64,000 nucleotides of DNA, from NCBI GenBank assembly GCA_030148705.1, contig JASBSY010000014.1:372001-436000 (forward strand), given 5' to 3'. Positions within the stretch are counted from its first letter, which is position 1, and each line of letters begins with the position of its first letter. Shown here piece after piece: positions 60,731 through 64,000 of this stretch. Source of the DNA: Pukyongia sp. (lineage in GTDB: Bacteria; Bacteroidota; Bacteroidia; Flavobacteriales; Flavobacteriaceae). The notes under the pieces were generated by a model. That model had not been told where the DNA came from, made no database searches, and saw nothing but the letters and a program-made list of their open reading frames with translations. A program made the position numbers and the translations under genes.

Positions 60731-61449
60731 TGATCGTTTCAACCAAAGCCATAGTGCTGTCTGCGATAAAATATTCGGAAGCAGACCTTATTGTAAGTTG
60801 TTTTACCGAAAGCGCGGGGCTTAAAAGCTATTTGCTTCGGAATATACTAAAATCCCGTAAGGGGAAGCTGCGAGTATCGCACTTCCAGTTGCTTACACAG
60901 CTGGAAATTAGTGCAATTCATCGTGATAAAGGTACCCTGGAACGCATACAGGAAGCCAAAGTCATCAATTCCTATTCCAGTTTGCATACAGATGTAGTAA
61001 AAACAGGACTGGTAATGTTCCTGGCAGAGATGTTAAAGATGGCAATTCGGGAAGAAGAGGCAAATCACACCCTGTTTATTTACCTGCAACGCGCATTAGA
61101 TTGGCTGGACGCAAATGATTCTGTGGCCAATTTTCACATCCTATTTCTGTTAAATCTTACGTCTTTTTTAGGCTTCTATCCTGATATGGTAGATTCGGAA
61201 CAGGAATACTTCAATTTACAGGAAGGAAATTTTGAACATTCGGGTACGGGACTTACCTCCGTAAAGGGCCCGCAGGTGGAGGCTTTAAAAGAGTTCTTCG
61301 GCATGGATTTTGATGACATTGGAGGAATCAAATTAACCAAAACCATGCGTTCGGAAGTACTGAATTTGTTATTGTCCTATTATGAATTACATTTGCAGGC
61401 TTATAAAAAACCGAAGTCCCTTTTGGTCTTAAACCAACTATTCAATTGA
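60730..61449 (+). CDS. recO: DNA repair protein RecO
   Basis: 239 residues. N-terminal OB-fold (STKAIVLSAIKYSEADLIVSCFTE ... SYLLRN) and a helical C-terminal domain; Bacteroidota RecO usually lacks the zinc cysteines seen elsewhere, and none appear. It loads RecA with RecR. Overlaps both neighbours by one base (TAATG with porZ, TGATG with the receptor). Confidence 0.93.
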   Translation: MIVSTKAIVLSAIKYSEADLIVSCFTESAGLKSYLLRNILKSRKGKLRVSHFQLLTQLEISAIHRDKGTLERIQEAKVINSYSSLHTDVVKTGLVMFLAEMLKMAIREEEANHTLFIYLQRALDWLDANDSVANFHILFLLNLTSFLGFYPDMVDSEQEYFNLQEGNFEHSGTGLTSVKGPQVEALKEFFGMDFDDIGGIKLTKTMRSEVLNLLLSYYELHLQAYKKPKSLLVLNQLFN

Positions 61450-63854
61450 TGAAACGAACTTACTTCTTTTCAGTATTCCTACTCATTTCAATTTCCATTT
61501 CAGCACAACAAATCCAGGTTCTGGGAGAACTGGACCAGCAACCCGTTTCCGGAGTAGCAGTTTTTAACGAGGATTCATCGAAAAGCGGGATTACAAGTTT
61601 CGACGGACTAGTGGATATCTCCCGTTTTTCCGAGAATGAAAGAATTGTATTCAAGCATATATCACATCTAACCAAAACCCTTACAAAAAGCGAGATCATC
61701 GCAAACGGGAATGTCGTATATCTGCAGGCCGATGCAAGTCAGCTGGATGAAGTGGTGGTTTCCGTTTCTAAGTTCGGACAAAGTAAAAAGGACGTCCCCC
61801 AACAAATAGTTACACTTACTTCGGAAGACGTGCTGTTTAACAATCCGCAGACCTCGGCCGACCTGCTTGAGAGCAGCGGGCAGGTGTATGTGCAGAAAAG
61901 TCAGTTGGGAGGCGGAAGTCCGCTTATTCGCGGTTTCAGCACCAATCGGTTGCTGATTACCGTGGACGGAATACGATTTAACACCGCAATTTTCAGGGGC
62001 GGAAATGTTCAGAATATCATATCCATCGATCCGTTCTCTATTGAACGAACCGAGGTGATTCTCGGGCCGGGATCGGTGGTTTACGGAAGTGATGCCATTG
62101 GGGGGGTGATGAATTTCTACACCAAGAAACCCAAGTTCTCTTTTGAAGAAGGGGTGGCCTTTTCCGGAAGTACTACCGGGAGATATTCCACAGCAAATTC
62201 AGAAAAAACAGGACATATCGATTTTAATATAGGTCTGAAGGAATGGGCTTTTCTCACCTCGGTTACCTACAGCGATTTCGATGATCTGAAGATGGGTAAA
62301 TACGGCCCGGAAGATTATCTGCGCTTCGAATATGCCGACCGCATCAACGGCCGGGACGTTACCATACCCAATCCCGATCCGCGGGTGCAGGTACCCACCG
62401 GTTACGACCAGATCAATGCCATGCAAAAGATCCGGTATATGCCCGGTTCAAACTGGAATTTCGATCTTGGGTTGTTCTATACAACTACCAGCGATTATCC
62501 GCGTTACGACAGGTTGTACAGGAAGCGGGACGGAGAACTGCGTTCAGCCGAATGGTATTACGGGCCGCAGGAATGGCTTAGCGGGAATTTTCAGGCTACA
62601 AACCAATCGGATATGGGAATCTACGACGACAGCAGGTTTACCCTGAGCTATCAGCAATTCAAGGAAAGCAGGAACGACCGAAATTATGGCGAAACCATTT
62701 TGTTTGAATCCGATGAGCAAGTAGATGCCTATTCCGCCGGACTCGACTTCACCAAAAAGCTGAATAAAGCGACAATCTTCTACGGTCTGGAGTATGTATA
62801 CAACAAGGTAAATTCAGAAGGAAGACAAACCGATATTACCACCGGAAGTTCGGTTGCCGATATTTCCCGGTATCCCGACGGAGCCACCTGGCAGAGTTTG
62901 GCGGCCTATAGCAGTCTGCAGTTAAAGCTAAGGGATAATCTGTCCTTCCAGGGCGGATTGCGATATAACCATATCCTGGTGGATGCCTCCTTTGTGGGGC
63001 CTTTCTACGATTTTCCCTTTACGGAGGCAAATATCGATACCGGGGCGCTCACGGGAAGTGCCGGGTTTGCCTGGCAGGCCAGTGATATCCTCGGGTGGAA
63101 GGTGAATTTCGGAACGGCTTTCCGAGCCCCTAACGTGGATGATATTGGTAAGATCTTCGACAGTGAGCCCGGGAGTGTGGTTGTACCTAACCCCAACCTG
63201 GATCCGGAATACGCCTACAATTACGAACTGGGAGCGCTGCTGAACTTCAATGAAGTTGTAAAGCTAGAGATGGAAGGGTATATCACCCAGCTAAAGGATG
63301 CGCTTGTTCGCAGGGATTTCGACCTGGACGGGGTAACCATGATCGAATACCAGGGAGAGCTCAGCAGGGTGCAGGCCATACAGAATGCCGCTAAAGCCGA
63401 AGTTTACGGATTTGAAGCCGAACTCGAAGTAAACTTTACGAAGAACCTTCAGCTTACTTCACAATACAATATCACCGACGGCTATGAAGAAGACGAGGAC
63501 GGTAACCGTAACCCCATTCGCCATGCTGCACCTCAGTTTGGGAATACGCACCTTATCTGGAAGTGGAACAAGCTGAAGTTCGATGCCTTTGCAGAATACA
63601 ACGGCCAGTTCGATTTTGAAGACCTGGCACCATCGCAACAGGCTAATGACTTTCTTTACGCTCTCGACAGTAACGGTCTGCCGTATTCCCCCAAGTGGTA
63701 CACTCTCAACTTCGGAAGTCAGTATGCGGTTACCGAAGCCCTTACCTTAAATGCCGTGATCGAGAATATCACCAACCAGCGATACCGTACGTATAGTTCT
63801 GGAATCTCGGCAGCGGGAACAAACCTTATCGTTGCAGCCACCTTTAAATTTTAA
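61449..63854 (+). CDS. TonB-dependent receptor (haem/siderophore type)
   Basis: 801 residues from ATG 61449. Signal peptide (FFSVFLLISISISAQQ), an N-terminal carboxypeptidase-like domain (about 20-95), then the TonB box region, plug domain (DVPQQIVTLTSEDVL ... GGSPLIRGFSTNRLLITVDG, PGSVVYGSDAIGGVMNF) and a 22-strand type barrel ending LIVAATFKF. Resembles the HmuR/haem-transferrin branch by its plug; substrate not certain. Starts on the last base of recO (TGATG). No periplasmic or ABC partner gene is visible. Confidence 0.9.
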   Translation: MKRTYFFSVFLLISISISAQQIQVLGELDQQPVSGVAVFNEDSSKSGITSFDGLVDISRFSENERIVFKHISHLTKTLTKSEIIANGNVVYLQADASQLDEVVVSVSKFGQSKKDVPQQIVTLTSEDVLFNNPQTSADLLESSGQVYVQKSQLGGGSPLIRGFSTNRLLITVDGIRFNTAIFRGGNVQNIISIDPFSIERTEVILGPGSVVYGSDAIGGVMNFYTKKPKFSFEEGVAFSGSTTGRYSTANSEKTGHIDFNIGLKEWAFLTSVTYSDFDDLKMGKYGPEDYLRFEYADRINGRDVTIPNPDPRVQVPTGYDQINAMQKIRYMPGSNWNFDLGLFYTTTSDYPRYDRLYRKRDGELRSAEWYYGPQEWLSGNFQATNQSDMGIYDDSRFTLSYQQFKESRNDRNYGETILFESDEQVDAYSAGLDFTKKLNKATIFYGLEYVYNKVNSEGRQTDITTGSSVADISRYPDGATWQSLAAYSSLQLKLRDNLSFQGGLRYNHILVDASFVGPFYDFPFTEANIDTGALTGSAGFAWQASDILGWKVNFGTAFRAPNVDDIGKIFDSEPGSVVVPNPNLDPEYAYNYELGALLNFNEVVKLEMEGYITQLKDALVRRDFDLDGVTMIEYQGELSRVQAIQNAAKAEVYGFEAELEVNFTKNLQLTSQYNITDGYEEDEDGNRNPIRHAAPQFGNTHLIWKWNKLKFDAFAEYNGQFDFEDLAPSQQANDFLYALDSNGLPYSPKWYTLNFGSQYAVTEALTLNAVIENITNQRYRTYSSGISAAGTNLIVAATFKF

Positions 63855-63896
63855 AGGGCGCAGCGTAACGAATCGTCTCCAATAAGTAATAGGAGA

Positions 63897-64000
63897 TTAT
63901 AACGCGATCGCCGAAAACACAGCGCTTATTGTGGGATTTATCAGGCCTATAAGTTGTACGAATACTCCTATTTTCCACCCGGTTTGCTGAAAATTACCTA
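63897..64000 (-). CDS. possible C-terminal end of a gene entering from the right edge
   Basis: The minus strand has one open frame across the last 104 bases, ending at TAA (63897-63899), coding hydrophobic NFQQTGWKIGVFVQLIGLIN and then TISAVFSAIAL. It could be the last helix of a membrane protein, but 33 codons are not conclusive and the family is not recognised. No terminator of note lies between it and the receptor gene. Confidence 0.35.
   Translation of the reverse strand, partial: GNFQQTGWKIGVFVQLIGLINPTISAVFSAIAL

Noticed and set aside
63897-64000. Last helix of a metal P-type ATPase
   Set aside because: The hydrophobic tail loosely recalls such proteins, but 33 codons with no diagnostic motif are too little to name it.

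Overview
The window reads as chromosome of a marine-type Flavobacteriaceae (phylum Bacteroidota). Several things point there: promoters of the TTG-N(19-21)-TAnnTTTG kind, little Shine-Dalgarno sequence, many short lipoprotein signals, a complete MoxR/Bat aerotolerance operon, the type IX secretion protein PorZ next to recO, and lineage-restricted families (IPExxxVDY, THC0290_0291, DUF4382, DUF4173). Genus cannot be fixed from the sequence alone. No tRNA, rRNA, CRISPR array, prophage or insertion sequence was seen.

Layout. 1-432: start of a UvrD/RecB-type helicase running off the left edge. 594-1202: sodA. 1400-3800: the only clearly accessory region, with an AT-rich lipoprotein gene, a small gene remnant, and two repeat arrays. 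Each array is capped on the minus strand by the same short promoter/hairpin/terminator module that looks like a small RNA gene. 3900-8107 (minus): purN-rnhA-pfkB-purF. 8282-12569 (plus): acpP-fabF-rnc, then an IPExxxVDY gene and pyk. 12599-14544 (minus): SH3 lipoprotein and dinB. 14595-16234: Rossmann protein, CYTH enzyme and YciI-like lipoprotein in overlapping order. 16291-19293 (minus): DUF4173 membrane protein, ABM monooxygenase, lipoprotein isoaspartyl peptidase. 19500-22247: CAP lipoprotein, 3-hydroxyanthranilate dioxygenase (start codon inside a perfect 16-bp inverted repeat) and an ALDH7-type dehydrogenase.

22294-27266 (minus): metallophosphatase, zinc-ribbon membrane protein, SPFH-GYF protein (together reminiscent of Bacillus YdjG/YdjI), AlbA_2 protein and SDR. 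27412-28742: two related secreted proteins whose promoters both carry helically phased GTTAA direct repeats. 28905-37991: moxR, DUF58, an unusual BatD/DUF4381-like protein and batABCDE, followed by a SulP transporter. 39943-47014: CvpA, a small conserved gene, pheS, gpsA, a lipoprotein, and yicC-gmk-nadD. 47309-49649: a GMC dehydrogenase with a Tat-lipoprotein small subunit. 49652-54678: YheT-type hydrolase, a TetR regulator with a clear autoregulatory operator, alpha/beta hydrolase, thioesterase, EamA transporter, ArsC-like protein and DUF3298 lipoprotein. 54757-58345: trans-sulfuration enzyme, THC0290_0291 protein, NADP glutamate dehydrogenase. 58451-63854: porZ-recO-TonB receptor. The last 104 bases hold a possible 3' end of another minus-strand gene.

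Most of the window is ordinary housekeeping sequence. The parts worth a second look are the repeat/small-RNA modules at 2.1-3.8 kb, the hairpin over the 3-hydroxyanthranilate dioxygenase start, the GTTAA-repeat promoters near 27.3 and 28.3 kb, the TetR operator at 50.7 kb, and the SPFH/zinc-ribbon pair.
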